Shown here piece after piece: positions 1 to 9,466 of a stretch of DNA of 64,000 bases; within the stretch, counting starts at the first letter, position 1, and each line of letters opens with the position of its first letter. Under the pieces are notes generated by a model, which searched no databases, had not been told where the DNA came from, and was given only the letters and a program-made list of their open reading frames with translations. The DNA comes from Brenneria sp. hezel4-2-4 (lineage in GTDB: Bacteria > Pseudomonadota > Gammaproteobacteria > Enterobacterales > Enterobacteriaceae): the NCBI RefSeq assembly GCF_013155275.1, contig NZ_JABJXS010000014.1:21626-85625 (forward strand). The letters run 5' to 3'. The position numbers and the translations under genes were made by a program.

Positions 1-782
1 CTTTCTTTGACGATCCGGCTGTTGGTAAACACCAGACCATATTTCTGGTTGATGTTGGTGCTGGGCGCGGTGAGATACCCCAGCGGTTGGTCTTTAATAT
101 CCGTGCGGTTGCGGGCGATGATATCGCAATCATCAAATAAGGCCGTACCGTCGCCAAAGATAAAATCCACGGTTCCGCTGATACGCGATTGCGAGAAGAA
201 ACTACGGCCACCTTTTACATACAGCGTGTCCTGATAGCCCGTCAGGCTGACATTGTGAAAGTAGGCGCGATCGCTGTTTTCGGCGACCAGCAAGGCCACG
301 GCCTGCGAGTCTTTCAGCCTGGTCGGATCGTTATCCGGCTTGCTCTTGTTGCCCGGGTAATCGAAATCGTTGCTGATGGTCAGCGAACGGGCGCTAAAAT
401 CCGCCGCATCCACTTTCACCGTATTGCTGCCGTAGGTTCCCCATTTACTGCCGTCGGGTTTGAGCATGCCGGCGGCAATGGCGGCGGTAATCACCGTGCC
501 GTCGCGGCTTTCTCCGATCAGATGAATATTCGGGCGCGTAATGGTCAGTCTTTCATGATACACGCCGTTTTTTACATAAATGACAAACGGGGAATTGTCC
601 GCCGGAGCGCTGGCAATGGCGTCGGTAAGGGTTTTGAACGTCTGGGATGCCGATGTGTTGGCCGAGGGGGAAACCAGCGCATCGTAAGTCGTCCGCGCCA
701 GTGCCGGTTGCCAGGGAGTGGCGATAGATAAGGCTAACGCTATCGTTTTGCAAACAGATGCGCCCGAAGGGGGTTTTAACAT
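1..782 (-). CDS. pemA: Pectin methylesterase PemA, C-terminus cut by window edge
   Basis: Secreted pectinesterase (carbohydrate esterase family 8) that removes methyl esters from pectin so that pectate lyases can act. The reverse-strand reading frame starts with ATG at 782 (MLKPPSGASVCK) and stays open to the window edge, giving about 260 of the roughly 366 residues usual for PemA. A hydrophobic leader ending near PALA is a likely signal peptide. The body carries the family motifs GYQDTLY and GTVDFIFG, which supply the two catalytic aspartates; the later arginine motif lies outside the window. It follows paeY on the same strand about 95 bases downstream, the pairing known from the Dickeya dadantii pel-paeY-pem cluster. 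Family assignment is firm; the choice of pemA rather than another paralogue rests on this context. Confidence 0.9.
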   Translation of the reverse strand, partial: MLKPPSGASVCKTIALALSIATPWQPALARTTYDALVSPSANTSASQTFKTLTDAIASAPADNSPFVIYVKNGVYHERLTITRPNIHLIGESRDGTVITAAIAAGMLKPDGSKWGTYGSNTVKVDAADFSARSLTISNDFDYPGNKSKPDNDPTRLKDSQAVALLVAENSDRAYFHNVSLTGYQDTLYVKGGRSFFSQSRISGTVDFIFGDGTALFDDCDIIARNRTDIKDQPLGYLTAPSTNINQKYGLVFTNSRIVKE

Positions 783-876
783 ATCCAGACTCCTGCATTG
801 ACAAGTTTCGTTGAGTAACGCTCTTCTCCCCGCCAATCAGGGAGAAGAGCGGATGAACCGGCGCTCGGTGTTATCG

Positions 877-2538
877 TTATGACTTATGCTGGCGGACGAG
901 TTTGTCCGCCAGCGTTTTTAATTCCGGCGTCTGGCGAATCGCTTCCGCGACAATGCCTGACACGGCGATGGCCCCTTTTTTCTGAAAATGCGTGGTATCC
1001 GGTTTGGTCAGGCTGCCGGTCTGATGACGATAAAAGGGATAACGCGCGGGGTCGGCCGCCAGCCAGTACTGTTTCCAGTGATTGCTGTTTCCCTGGTTCG
1101 CCAGCGCGATCGTCGCGGGTTCGATATCCAGTAGAATGACCTTATTGGCCGCCGCCGTATCTTTGATGGTCTGGCTGTAGTCACCGACAAACGCGTAGCC
1201 CCCTTCCGCATTTTGCGTTGTAAAGTGGCCGTGTACCGCCGGCGTTCCGTCTTTGCCGTCGGCGGTGCGAACCCGGGTGGTGGGCGTCAGCAATACCGGC
1301 GTTAATTGATACTGGCGGGCAAAATTAATATAACGTTCCAGCGAGGTCTGGAACGACATATCGGATTTGCCCGGAGGGGACTGGCGTTCTCCCGCCGCAT
1401 TATTGGGATAGGTACACAGATTGGCGACATCGGCCGCGCCGCGCGTTGGCTTGGCGCTGTTGCAATTCTGGTCGTTGTGCCCCATTTGAATAAACAGAAA
1501 ATCGCCCGCTTTCATCAGCGGCTGCATCTGGCGGAACCAGCCTTCATGGAAATAATCGCGCGAGCTGCGCCCGGAGCGGGCGCCGTTAACGATTTTCACT
1601 CCGCTATCTTTACGGAACTGTTGTTCAAAAACCTGTCCCCAGCCCATGCGCGGCAAGCGCGCTTTTTCGTAGGTCGCGGCGGTGGAGTCTCCTACCAGGA
1701 AAATCCGCGTCTGGGCGTGTTGGATCGCATCCAGATGCGCTCGGGCAAAGTGGTAATCCAGCGGCTCATAGTCGCCCTGTGGGTTTAAACCCACGATCGG
1801 GCGAAAAACGCCGTCCGTCAGCACCGTATGTCCTGAGTAACCCGAGTTATTGTGATAATTGCGATTGTGGTTAATCACCTTGATAATTTTGCTGACGGCA
1901 TCTTGCTGGGCGGCAGGGTAGGTCAGGGGATCAAAACGTGCGGGCGAGGTTATCCCCGCTTGTTTCAGCGCGGCATTAAACCCCGCATGGAAGGCGGCGT
2001 ACGCCTTTTTCAACGCGGCGCCGTCAAGCGTCGGCGATGCCGGATCGTCACCCAACTGTTGCGGGCCGATATAGCCCGCCGCGACGGCAACGTCGGAAAT
2101 GATCCGGTCGGTTAGCGGGTTAATGTTGACGATATTTTCATGACCGGATTGCAGCGAGGGAGCCAGGGCGTTCAGGCAAATTGCCCGTGGGATATGATTG
2201 ATCAGGCAGTTGGTGCCGCCGGACTCAATAGCCAAAAGACGCAACGGCGCCGATAATCCCGAAACATCAAGCTGATACCGCCCCTGCTCGTCGGTGCGGC
2301 CCTGCCTGCGCTGGCCTTGCTGATCCCGGATAATAAGGGTGGCGGGAAGATGGATTTCTCGGTGCGTTACGCGACCGGTCAGCGTGGTGTTTTCTCCCAG
2401 CTTGATGCCGGGCATGACTTCGATACCGCTTTTAGGTTTTGCATTATGCGCGGCGGCGGATGGCGCGGCGTTTGCCATCATCCATGGGGCGGAGAATACG
2501 ATTGCGAAAGTCATACAGCCGGAAAAACGGTTTAACAT
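877..2538 (-). CDS. paeY: Pectin acetylesterase (PaeY type, SGNH hydrolase)
   Basis: Predicted secreted esterase that removes acetyl groups from pectin. The chosen start (MLNRFSGCMTFAIVFS) gives 553 residues, close to the 551 of D. dadantii PaeY, with a signal peptide ending near MANA; an ATG 12 codons upstream is less likely because it would bury the leader. The C-terminal half is an SGNH/GDSL hydrolase of the rhamnogalacturonan acetylesterase type: FLVGDSTAATYE holds the nucleophile Ser, then NGARSGRSSRDY (Gly block), QMGHNDQN (Asn block) and DTTHFQ (Asp and His). The N-terminal part is an Ig-like carboxypeptidase-regulatory fold (around residues 50-110). It lies directly upstream of pemA on the same strand, so the two probably act together on methylated and acetylated pectin. 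Confidence 0.88.
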   Translation of the reverse strand: MLNRFSGCMTFAIVFSAPWMMANAAPSAAAHNAKPKSGIEVMPGIKLGENTTLTGRVTHREIHLPATLIIRDQQGQRRQGRTDEQGRYQLDVSGLSAPLRLLAIESGGTNCLINHIPRAICLNALAPSLQSGHENIVNINPLTDRIISDVAVAAGYIGPQQLGDDPASPTLDGAALKKAYAAFHAGFNAALKQAGITSPARFDPLTYPAAQQDAVSKIIKVINHNRNYHNNSGYSGHTVLTDGVFRPIVGLNPQGDYEPLDYHFARAHLDAIQHAQTRIFLVGDSTAATYEKARLPRMGWGQVFEQQFRKDSGVKIVNGARSGRSSRDYFHEGWFRQMQPLMKAGDFLFIQMGHNDQNCNSAKPTRGAADVANLCTYPNNAAGERQSPPGKSDMSFQTSLERYINFARQYQLTPVLLTPTTRVRTADGKDGTPAVHGHFTTQNAEGGYAFVGDYSQTIKDTAAANKVILLDIEPATIALANQGNSNHWKQYWLAADPARYPFYRHQTGSLTKPDTTHFQKKGAIAVSGIVAEAIRQTPELKTLADKLVRQHKS

Positions 2539-3056
2539 GATTAGACATATCCCTTGTTGCAGAATCGAAAACATTTTTTGCAGGTTTCACGGGGGGTTGG
2601 ATAAAGGCCGTGATCCCTTGAGCCAAATTTGTTGAAAAGTCCGGGCGGTTATTATGCACCTAATTGAAGCAAGGGCGCGGTCTCATAATCATGCGAAATC
2701 ATTATTCATTAAAAATGAAATAATATTTCATATTATGGGTATTCTGCTGTGATTCACCTCCTTATTCTCAAAATGGCGCGGAGCGAACTGATTAAAGTGT
2801 GATCCACATCGACAGCGGAGAGGTTGTATCGTGGCCGCAACGTGAAGAAAAAACAGGTTGGAAATGAAGAAAATTCCGTTTCCCGCCCGAGCGGTTAAAT
2901 CTCCTCAGCCCTTGCGCCGCCTGTAGCTAATCGTTTGCGTAAAAACCTCTGTCAAGACCTATCTTCATTAGGGATAAACGGTTTACACTATAGGCCACTA
3001 CCCGGACGGGTGATTATTTTCCAGTACATTCAAGTTAGCTGAGTCAGGAGATGCGG
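2539..3056. other. paeY-glyA intergenic region (about 520 bases)
   Basis: Divergent spacer holding the promoters for paeY (leftward) and glyA (rightward). A PurR-like operator sits near its right end and is listed separately. An AT-rich stretch around 2690-2740 is a plausible control region for paeY, but I cannot identify a specific KdgR or CRP site. No ORF or RNA gene is recognised here. Confidence 0.6.
2925..2940 (+). promoter_or_regulatory. Putative PurR operator of glyA
   Basis: The 16 bases agctaatcgtttgcgt match 12 of 16 positions of the PurR consensus ACGCAAACGTTTGCGT, and the right half-site is perfect. E. coli glyA is repressed by PurR, so the location, about 115 bases upstream of the glyA start, makes sense. 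Not tested. Confidence 0.55.
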
Positions 3057-4310
3057 ATGTTAAAGCGTGAAATGAACATTGCCGATTATGATGCCGACCT
3101 GTGGCAAGCAATGCAGCAAGAAGTGGTGCGTCAGGAAGAGCACATTGAACTGATTGCGTCAGAAAACTACACCAGCCCGCGGGTTATGCAAGCGCAGGGT
3201 TCTCAGCTAACCAACAAATATGCTGAAGGTTATCCGGGTAAACGTTATTACGGCGGCTGCGAATATGTGGACGTGGTTGAACAACTGGCTATCGATCGCG
3301 CCAAGGCGCTGTTCGGCGCGGATTACGCCAACGTGCAGCCTCACTCGGGTTCTCAGGCTAACTTTGCCGTCTATACCGCGCTATTGCAGCCGGGCGATAC
3401 CATTCTGGGGATGAATCTGGCGCACGGCGGCCACCTGACTCATGGCTCGCCGGTCAACCTGTCCGGTAAACTTTACAACGTCATTCCTTACGGCATCGAC
3501 GAAAGCGGCAAGATCGATTACGAAGAGATGGCCGAACTGGCTCGCACCCATAAACCCAAAATGATCGTCGGTGGTTTCTCCGCCTATTCCGGTATTGTCG
3601 ACTGGGCCAAAATGCGCGAAATCGCCGACAGCATCGGCGCCTATTTGTTCGTGGATATGGCGCACGTCGCCGGTCTGATTGCCGCTGACGTGTATCCGAA
3701 CCCGGTTCCGCATGCGCACATCGTGACCACCACCACCCACAAAACGCTGGCCGGCCCGCGCGGCGGTCTGATTCTGGCGAAGGGCGGCGACGAAGATCTG
3801 TATAAGAAACTGAATTCCGCGGTATTCCCCGGTGGACAAGGCGGCCCGCTGATGCACGTCATCGCCGGTAAAGCGGTGGCGTTGAAAGAAGCGATGGAGC
3901 CTGAGTTCAAGGTTTACCAGCAGCAGGTTGCGAAAAATGCCAAGGCGATGGTCGACGTATTCCTGTCCCGTGGCTATGACGTGGTTTCCGGCGGCACCAG
4001 CAACCATCTGTTCCTGCTGGATCTGGTAAATAAAAACATCACCGGTAAAGATGCCGATGCGGCTTTAGGCCGTGCGAATATCACGGTTAACAAAAACAGC
4101 GTGCCGAACGATCCCAAAAGCCCGTTCGTGACCTCTGGCGTGCGTATCGGTACGCCGGCCGCCACCCGTCGCGGCTTTAAAGAAGCGGAAGTGCGCGAAC
4201 TGGCCGGCTGGATCTGTGATGTTCTGGACAACATCAACGATGAAGCCACTATCGAGCGTACCAAACAAAAAGTATTGGATATCTGCGCCCGTTTCCCGGT
4301 TTACGCCTAA
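3057..4310 (+). CDS. glyA: Serine hydroxymethyltransferase (housekeeping)
   Basis: PLP enzyme that interconverts serine plus tetrahydrofolate with glycine plus 5,10-methylene-tetrahydrofolate, the main source of one-carbon units in the cytoplasm. The start [16 protein letters not shown] matches E. coli GlyA and is served by an AGGAG six bases upstream; an ATG two codons earlier is poorly spaced. The protein is 417 residues and near-identical to enterobacterial GlyA along its length, with [15 protein letters not shown] N-terminus (here [12 protein letters not shown]), [15 protein letters not shown] (Tyr55, Glu57, Tyr65) and [14 protein letters not shown] (PLP lysine). It is the useful comparison for the divergent paralogue at 47150-48505. 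A PurR-like site upstream fits known control. Confidence 0.98.
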   Translation: MLKREMNIADYDADLWQAMQQEVVRQEEHIELIASENYTSPRVMQAQGSQLTNKYAEGYPGKRYYGGCEYVDVVEQLAIDRAKALFGADYANVQPHSGSQANFAVYTALLQPGDTILGMNLAHGGHLTHGSPVNLSGKLYNVIPYGIDESGKIDYEEMAELARTHKPKMIVGGFSAYSGIVDWAKMREIADSIGAYLFVDMAHVAGLIAADVYPNPVPHAHIVTTTTHKTLAGPRGGLILAKGGDEDLYKKLNSAVFPGGQGGPLMHVIAGKAVALKEAMEPEFKVYQQQVAKNAKAMVDVFLSRGYDVVSGGTSNHLFLLDLVNKNITGKDADAALGRANITVNKNSVPNDPKSPFVTSGVRIGTPAATRRGFKEAEVRELAGWICDVLDNINDEATIERTKQKVLDICARFPVYA

Positions 4311-4357
4311 TCCGAAGATTTTCCCCCGGTTGTCGTCTGCCGGGGCGTACGTAGAAG

Positions 4358-4383
4358 CGCCAGCCTTTGGGCTGGCGTTTTTT
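4358..4383 (+). terminator. Intrinsic terminator of glyA
   Basis: An 8-bp GC-rich stem (cgccagcc / ggctggcg) with a 4-base loop is followed by a run of six T. It ends glyA transcription before hcaT. Confidence 0.9.
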
Positions 4384-4450
4384 ATGACGAATACGCATTG
4401 CGCCAGGGGACGCACTCTGACAGAGTAGCCAGCGAGAAAAGGGAGGCGTC

Positions 4451-5599
4451 ATGGTTCTGCAATCAACGCGTTGGCTGGCGTTAAGTTATTTCACGTACTT
4501 TTTTTGCTATGGCATATTTCTGCCGTTCTGGGGCGGCTGGCTAAAAGGCGAGGGCCTTTCCGCCGAATCGATCGGGATGCTGCTGGGAGCGGGTTTGATT
4601 GCCCGTTTTGTCGGTAGTCTGGTGATTACCCCCAGCGTGAAAGATCCGTCGAAACTGATTACGGTGTTACGGGCGTTGGCGTTGCTGACGCTGGGGTTAT
4701 CGGTCGGTTTCTGGCTTGGCAATGCCTGGCTGTGGCTGATGTTGGTGATGATTGGTTTTAATCTGTTTTTCGCCCCGCTGGTGCCGCTAACGGATGCGTT
4801 GGCGGCGACCTGGCAGCGGCAGATTGTCATGGATTATGGCAAGGTGCGCGTCTGGGGTTCTATCGCGTTTGTTATCGGTTCCGCGGTCACCGGTGAACTG
4901 GTCGCGGCATGGGGACATCCGGCGATTCTGGCGGTGCTGAGCGCCGGCTTGATAGCCATGTTTTTATGTATGCTATTCCGTCCCAGCGTGATGCCGCTGG
5001 CAGCCGCATCCTCAGCGCAGTCTGCGGCGGTTACTCCCTGGAAAACGTTGCTGTGCGAGCCTTCCGTATGGCGTTTTTTGCTCTGCGTTTCTTTATTGCA
5101 GGGCGCGCATGCGGCTTACTACGGTTTCAGCGTGATTTACTGGCAGGACGCCGGCTATTCCGCGTCGATTATCGGCTATCTCTGGTCGTTGGGCGTGGTG
5201 GCGGAAATAGTGGTGTTTACTTTTAGCCAGCGTTTGTTCCGGCGCTGGAGCGCCCGGCAATTATTGTTGCTTTCCGCCGTGTGCGGCGTCGTTCGCTGGG
5301 GACTGATGGGGGCCACGGTAGCGCTTCCGTGGCTGGTTGTGATACAGATATTGCATTGCGGCACGTTCACGGTGTGTCATCTGGCGGCAATGCGCTTTAT
5401 CGCCGCTCGAACCGGAGGAGATATTTTGCGCCTCCAGGCGGTTTATTCGGCCTTGGCGATGGGCGGCAGTATCGCGATCATGACCATGGTGTCCGGTTTC
5501 CTGTTTGAATATTTACGGAGCGGCACGTTTTGGGTCATGGCGATGCTGGCGATACCGGCGTTGTTTATTCGTCCTTCCGTCAGTCGCCAGACACGCTGA
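4451..5599 (+). CDS. hcaT: HcaT-like MFS transporter (phenylpropionate family)
   Basis: Inner-membrane major facilitator protein of 382 residues, close to E. coli HcaT (379) throughout: it opens MVLQSTRWLALSYFTYFF and keeps LMLVMIGFNLFFAPLVPLTD and QGAHAAYYGF. About 12 hydrophobic segments are visible. HcaT is annotated as a 3-phenylpropionate/cinnamate uptake carrier, but its substrate is not well proved and no hca dioxygenase genes are present here, so the substrate in this host is open. The gene stands alone between the glyA terminator and the zevA-like gene. Confidence 0.9.
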   Translation: MVLQSTRWLALSYFTYFFCYGIFLPFWGGWLKGEGLSAESIGMLLGAGLIARFVGSLVITPSVKDPSKLITVLRALALLTLGLSVGFWLGNAWLWLMLVMIGFNLFFAPLVPLTDALAATWQRQIVMDYGKVRVWGSIAFVIGSAVTGELVAAWGHPAILAVLSAGLIAMFLCMLFRPSVMPLAAASSAQSAAVTPWKTLLCEPSVWRFLLCVSLLQGAHAAYYGFSVIYWQDAGYSASIIGYLWSLGVVAEIVVFTFSQRLFRRWSARQLLLLSAVCGVVRWGLMGATVALPWLVVIQILHCGTFTVCHLAAMRFIAARTGGDILRLQAVYSALAMGGSIAIMTMVSGFLFEYLRSGTFWVMAMLAIPALFIRPSVSRQTR

Positions 5600-5652
5600 T
5601 CGCGCGGCGCTCATTACCCGATCGCCGGTAAGAATATTGCTACGAGAAGATT

Positions 5653-6312
5653 ATGTTACATTATAACATTTTTAAGCGCGGGCGCAGGCGGCTAATGTTA
5701 CTGATAGCCGGTATGGTAATCAGCCAGCCGGTTTTTGCCCATCCCCATAGCTTTATCGATATGCAAACCACCGTTGAAAGTCAGAATGAACGCATTACCG
5801 GTTTGCGCATGCAGTGGACGATGGATCCTATTACCTCTGCCGACCTGCTGTACGATGCCGGCGCGGCGGAAAAAGATTCTGAAATATGGAAGAAACTGGC
5901 TGCCGAAGTGATGGCCAATGTCCTGGGGCAGCATTATTTCACCGATATTTACCGGGATGAGCAGCCTGTGCCCTATAAGTCAGTACCGACGGAATATCGC
6001 CTTTCCCGCCAGGGAAATCAGGCGGTACTGGAATTTGTATTACCGCTGGCCCATCCCCAGCCGTTAATGGGTAAACCGTTGCTGATCTCCACTTATGATC
6101 CCACCTATTTTGTCGCTATGTTTTATGAAAATGATCGCGCCATCAGGTTGTCGGCCCCGCTCGCCGCGCGCTGTAAAACCACGCTGACGACGCCTGAACC
6201 GAATGCGGATTTACAGGCATACGCCCTCTCGCTGGATAAAGAGGATGCCCCGGGCGAGGATATGGAGCTGGGTAAACAGTTTGCCCAGCGGGTGACGTTG
6301 CAATGTCATTGA
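5653..6312 (+). CDS. zevA: DUF1007 periplasmic protein, ZevA-like
   Basis: Predicted periplasmic accessory protein of 219 residues with an N-terminal signal sequence (MLLIAGMVISQPVFAHPHSF) and the conserved HPHSFIDM opening of the DUF1007 family just after the predicted cleavage site. In Haemophilus influenzae the DUF1007 protein ZevA works with the NiCoT-type permease ZevB in zinc handling. The same pair is present here, with the last ten bases of this gene overlapping the next start, which implies translational coupling. The metal is not shown by sequence; zinc, nickel or cobalt are all possible. An internal ATG at 5695 is an alternative start that still keeps the signal peptide. Confidence 0.8.
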   Translation: MLHYNIFKRGRRRLMLLIAGMVISQPVFAHPHSFIDMQTTVESQNERITGLRMQWTMDPITSADLLYDAGAAEKDSEIWKKLAAEVMANVLGQHYFTDIYRDEQPVPYKSVPTEYRLSRQGNQAVLEFVLPLAHPQPLMGKPLLISTYDPTYFVAMFYENDRAIRLSAPLAARCKTTLTTPEPNADLQAYALSLDKEDAPGEDMELGKQFAQRVTLQCH

Positions 6313-7352
6313 ATATGGACGCCCCGCGTCAGCGAGGGTTTTTTAGCCGCTTGTCTGGTCTATGGCCGCTGTGGCTGTTTCTGCTGTTGCTGGCGCTGAC
6401 GTTTTACTGGGTGCTGGGCTATTGGCCGCAAATACTGCTGCAAAGCGCGGTCTGGCAGAAATCGTTACACCAGCAGATGGCGCATTTGCTGCAAATGGTC
6501 GCATCCCGGCCGCAGCAGGCCGGACTCGGTCTGATGGTTTTCAGCCTGCTTTATGGCGTGATACATGCCGTCGGGCCGGGTCATGGCAAGGTGATCATCA
6601 TGACCTATCTTGCCACCCATCCGTCGAAATTGAAAAGCAGCCTGAAGCTGACGTTTGCCGCTTCCCTGGTTCAGGGATTAGTGGCGGTGCTGCTGGTTAC
6701 CGTGGTGCTGGTTTTTTTACAGCTTTCCAGCCGGACGCTGCATAACAGCAGTTTCTGGATGGAGAAGGGCAGTTTCATCTTGATCGCCTTGTTGGGCGCG
6801 GCGCTGTGTTTCCGTGCGACGAAACGATTATACGCCGCTATCTTCCGGCGACCCCGATCGCCGGCTATTTTGCGGGTCACGCCGTCTGGCAGTCGTCCGG
6901 CGATCCCGTTCAAGCATGCCAGGCCTCATCAACATGATGAACATTGTGGATGCGGGCATCGGCACCTGCCCGACCATGATGAACTCAGCCGAGCCAGTAG
7001 CTGGCGTACGCGTTTGGCGATCGTGTTGGCGATGGGCATGCGTCCTTGTTCCGGAGCCATATTGGTGCTGCTGTTTTCCAAAGTGATTGGGGTTTTTCTC
7101 TGGGGCGTGGCTTCGGCGCTGGCTATGGCGTTGGGAACGGCATTGACTATCTCGGCGCTGGCGATGCTGGTGTTTTATTGCCGTGGTTTCATTGAACGTT
7201 TGAGTCGTCACCGTACGCCGCCCGCCTGGCAGCGCGTCGCCTGGCCGCTGCTGTCACTGGTCGGCGGCCTTATTCTGCTTGGAACCGGCGTACTGTTGTA
7301 TTTGAGTGCGCAACCTGCAATCAGCGTCGGCATCCGTCCTTTCTCTGGCTAG
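6303..7352 (+). CDS. zevB: NiCoT/RcnA-type metal transporter, ZevB-like
   Basis: Inner-membrane transporter of 349 residues in the nickel/cobalt transporter superfamily (RcnA/ZevB). It has the metal-site motif HAVGPGHGK (around residue 95), a cytoplasmic loop rich in His and Cys (HARPHQHDEHCGCGHRH, near residues 204-220) and a second conserved stretch MGMRPCSGAILVL. Six to seven hydrophobic segments are visible. The His/Cys loop suggests a metal sensor or funnel. It overlaps the upstream DUF1007 gene, so the two form one unit. Efflux or uptake, and which divalent metal, cannot be settled from sequence. Confidence 0.82.
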   Translation: MSLNMDAPRQRGFFSRLSGLWPLWLFLLLLALTFYWVLGYWPQILLQSAVWQKSLHQQMAHLLQMVASRPQQAGLGLMVFSLLYGVIHAVGPGHGKVIIMTYLATHPSKLKSSLKLTFAASLVQGLVAVLLVTVVLVFLQLSSRTLHNSSFWMEKGSFILIALLGAALCFRATKRLYAAIFRRPRSPAILRVTPSGSRPAIPFKHARPHQHDEHCGCGHRHLPDHDELSRASSWRTRLAIVLAMGMRPCSGAILVLLFSKVIGVFLWGVASALAMALGTALTISALAMLVFYCRGFIERLSRHRTPPAWQRVAWPLLSLVGGLILLGTGVLLYLSAQPAISVGIRPFSG

Positions 7353-7427
7353 TCTTTACGTTTTCTTAACGCATTTATAAAAATAGATTGCCGTGTTTAA
7401 CATCAACGCTATATCATCCGGCGCAAA

Positions 7428-7442
7428 TGATAATGGTTATTA
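7428..7442 (+). promoter_or_regulatory. Fur-box-like site before the iron-binding protein gene
   Basis: The 15 bases tgataatggttatta match the 7-1-7 Fur pattern TGATAAT-n-ATTATCA at 12 of 14 positions. The site lies about 28 bases upstream of the start at 7471, where it could cover the promoter. A second, stronger box precedes the permease gene of the same transport system. Confidence 0.7.
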
Positions 7443-7470
7443 TTTATAACCTTAACCGGAGAAGGGAATA

Positions 7471-8598
7471 ATGAGAAAATGGCTGTGTTCGGTTGTCGCC
7501 ATGTTGAGCTTAAGCAGCGTTTTTGCCGTCAGCGCCGCCCCGATAGTTATTGAGGATGTCACGGGCAGAAAGGTTGAAATGAAATCGGAGGTTAAACGGA
7601 TCATTTTAGGCGAGGGGCGGCAAATATATCTGCTGGCGGCTTTCGATACCGAGGCGCCGTTCCAGCGCGTGGTGGGCTGGCGTGACGATCTGCCGAAAGC
7701 CGATTACGATGGCTATCTGGCCTATGAAAACAAATATCCGGAAATCAAAAAGCTGCCGACCTTTGGCGGGGCCAAAGACGGCACCTTCAACGTTGAGCAG
7801 GCGCTGACGTTAAAGCCCGATCTGGTGCTGATGAATCTGGAATCCAAAGCGGCGACCGACGAAGGCAAGCTGATTGAGAAACTCGGCTCATTGGGTATTC
7901 CGGTGGTGTTTATCGATTTTCGCGAAAAGCCGTTTGAGAATGCGGAAAAAAGCATTCACATCATGGGACAACTGCTGGGTAAGCCTCAGCGCGCGGATGA
8001 GATTATTCAGTTCCGTCGCCAGCAGATTGAAATAGTCACTGAACGTTTGAAAAATTATCAGGGGCCTCGCCCGAAAGTAATGATCGATCGCGCGGGCGGC
8101 TATGAAGATGAATGCTGTATGTCGTTCGGCAACGAAAATTTCGGGCGCATGGTTGACGTCGCCGGGGGAGAGAACATCGCCAAGGATCTGATCCCCGGTA
8201 CTTTCGGTACGCTCAACCCGGAACAGATCATCAGCGCACGGCCGGACGTCGTCATTGTGACCGGCGCCAATTGGGAAAACTACAATACGGCTAACGGTTG
8301 GGTGGGCGTCGGCCCCGGCGCAGACCAGAAAGTCGCTTTGCAGCGTTTGCAAAAGCTGATGGAGCGGGCGGCGTTTAAAACGCTGCCGGTCGCCAGCAAC
8401 GGCAATGCGCATGCCATCTGGCACCAGTTCTATGATAGTCCTTATCAATTTGTGGCGATTCAGGTGATGGCAAAATGGCTGCATCCTGAATTATTCAGCG
8501 ATATCGATCCCGATGCCACGTTCCGTACTTTTCATGAGAAGTTCCTGCCGTTGCCTTATCAGCCGGGTTACTGGGTGACGCTGCCGGCAAAATCCTGA
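7471..8598 (+). CDS. Iron-siderophore ABC transporter, periplasmic binding protein
   Basis: Cluster-A substrate-binding protein (FecB/FepB superfamily) of 375 residues with a signal peptide (leader ends near SAVSAA; cleaved form begins PIVIEDVTGRKV, the usual opening of this family). It carries the two-lobe pattern, including FGGAKDGTFNVEQALTLKPDLVL in the first lobe and NPEQIISARPDVVIVTG in the second. It would deliver a ferric siderophore or haem-like ligand to the permease and ATPase encoded at 8666-10545. A Fur-like box upstream supports iron control. The layout resembles the Yersinia Yiu system in family, but the ligand is unknown and I give no symbol. Confidence 0.85.
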   Translation: MRKWLCSVVAMLSLSSVFAVSAAPIVIEDVTGRKVEMKSEVKRIILGEGRQIYLLAAFDTEAPFQRVVGWRDDLPKADYDGYLAYENKYPEIKKLPTFGGAKDGTFNVEQALTLKPDLVLMNLESKAATDEGKLIEKLGSLGIPVVFIDFREKPFENAEKSIHIMGQLLGKPQRADEIIQFRRQQIEIVTERLKNYQGPRPKVMIDRAGGYEDECCMSFGNENFGRMVDVAGGENIAKDLIPGTFGTLNPEQIISARPDVVIVTGANWENYNTANGWVGVGPGADQKVALQRLQKLMERAAFKTLPVASNGNAHAIWHQFYDSPYQFVAIQVMAKWLHPELFSDIDPDATFRTFHEKFLPLPYQPGYWVTLPAKS

Positions 8599-8608
8599 CT
8601 GACGGATA

Positions 8609-8646
8609 AAAAAAAGCGCTGACAGAAAATGGTCGGCGCTTTTTTT
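8609..8646. terminator. Bidirectional terminator between converging iron-transport genes
   Basis: The hairpin aaaagcgctgac / ggtcggcgctttt (one wobble) has A-runs on the left and T-runs on the right, so it can end transcription from both the binding-protein gene and the ATPase gene. Confidence 0.88.
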
Positions 8647-8665
8647 ATTAATTCAATCAGGCTGA

Positions 8666-9466
8666 TTAAACGGTGGGTTCGGTGACCAATCCGTCGATAA
8701 TCACCTGCGGCACACCCTGTGAGCAACGTTCGATACGTCCTTTGACGCCATAGACCTCAGCCAGACTCGCCGGACTGATAACCTCGGCCGGCGCCCCATC
8801 GGCAATCAGGTTGCCATTTTGCAGCATCAGCACGTGGTCGCCGTGGCGTAACGCAATGTTGATATCATGCACCACGACAATCGTAATGATGCCGCGCTGG
8901 CGTGTTTCCCGGCGAACCAGATCCATGACATGGAACTGGTAATTCAGATCCAATGCGCTGAGGGGTTCATCCAATAATAATAGCGACGGCTGACGAATTA
9001 ATGACTGCGCCAGCCCGACCAATTGTTTTTGTCCGCCGGAAAGCTGATCCAGGTAGCTTAGCGCCAGATGTTCGATGCCCAACCGCTTGAGCAGCGTCAT
9101 CACCTCAGCCTGACTATTGGCGCTATGCAGGCCGCCAGAGGCGCGCTGGGCGACAATAATGGATTCCAATACGTGCAGATGTACGCCGGGCGGTAAAGAC
9201 TGCGGCAGATAAACCACTTTTTCCGCCCGTTTGGCAAACGGCAGTTGCATCAGGTTGTCGTCATCCAGCCAGAGTTCGCCCTGTGACGGGTTTAATCCGG
9301 CCATGGCGCGCAACAGCGTGGATTTACCGCTGCCGTTCGGCCCCAGCAAGACGGTAATTTTCCCCCGGGGCAGCAAGGGAACGGACAGATCGCGAATCAC
9401 CTGGCGCTTGGGATAACCGGCGCAGAAATGAGATACGCGTAATCCCGACGGTGTCTGATTACTCAT
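8666..9466 (-). CDS. Iron-siderophore ABC transporter, ATPase
   Basis: Cytoplasmic ATP-binding subunit of 266 residues (FecE/FhuC type). Motifs are Walker A GPNGSGKST (about residue 41), a Q-loop at YLPQSLPP, signature LSGGQKQLVGLAQ, Walker B LLLLDEP, and the switch His in VVVHDIN. It powers import of the iron complex. The start overlaps the permease stop by four bases, so the two are co-translated. No symbol is given because the siderophore is unknown. Confidence 0.9.
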   Translation of the reverse strand: MSNQTPSGLRVSHFCAGYPKRQVIRDLSVPLLPRGKITVLLGPNGSGKSTLLRAMAGLNPSQGELWLDDDNLMQLPFAKRAEKVVYLPQSLPPGVHLHVLESIIVAQRASGGLHSANSQAEVMTLLKRLGIEHLALSYLDQLSGGQKQLVGLAQSLIRQPSLLLLDEPLSALDLNYQFHVMDLVRRETRQRGIITIVVVHDINIALRHGDHVLMLQNGNLIADGAPAEVISPASLAEVYGVKGRIERCSQGVPQVIIDGLVTEPTV

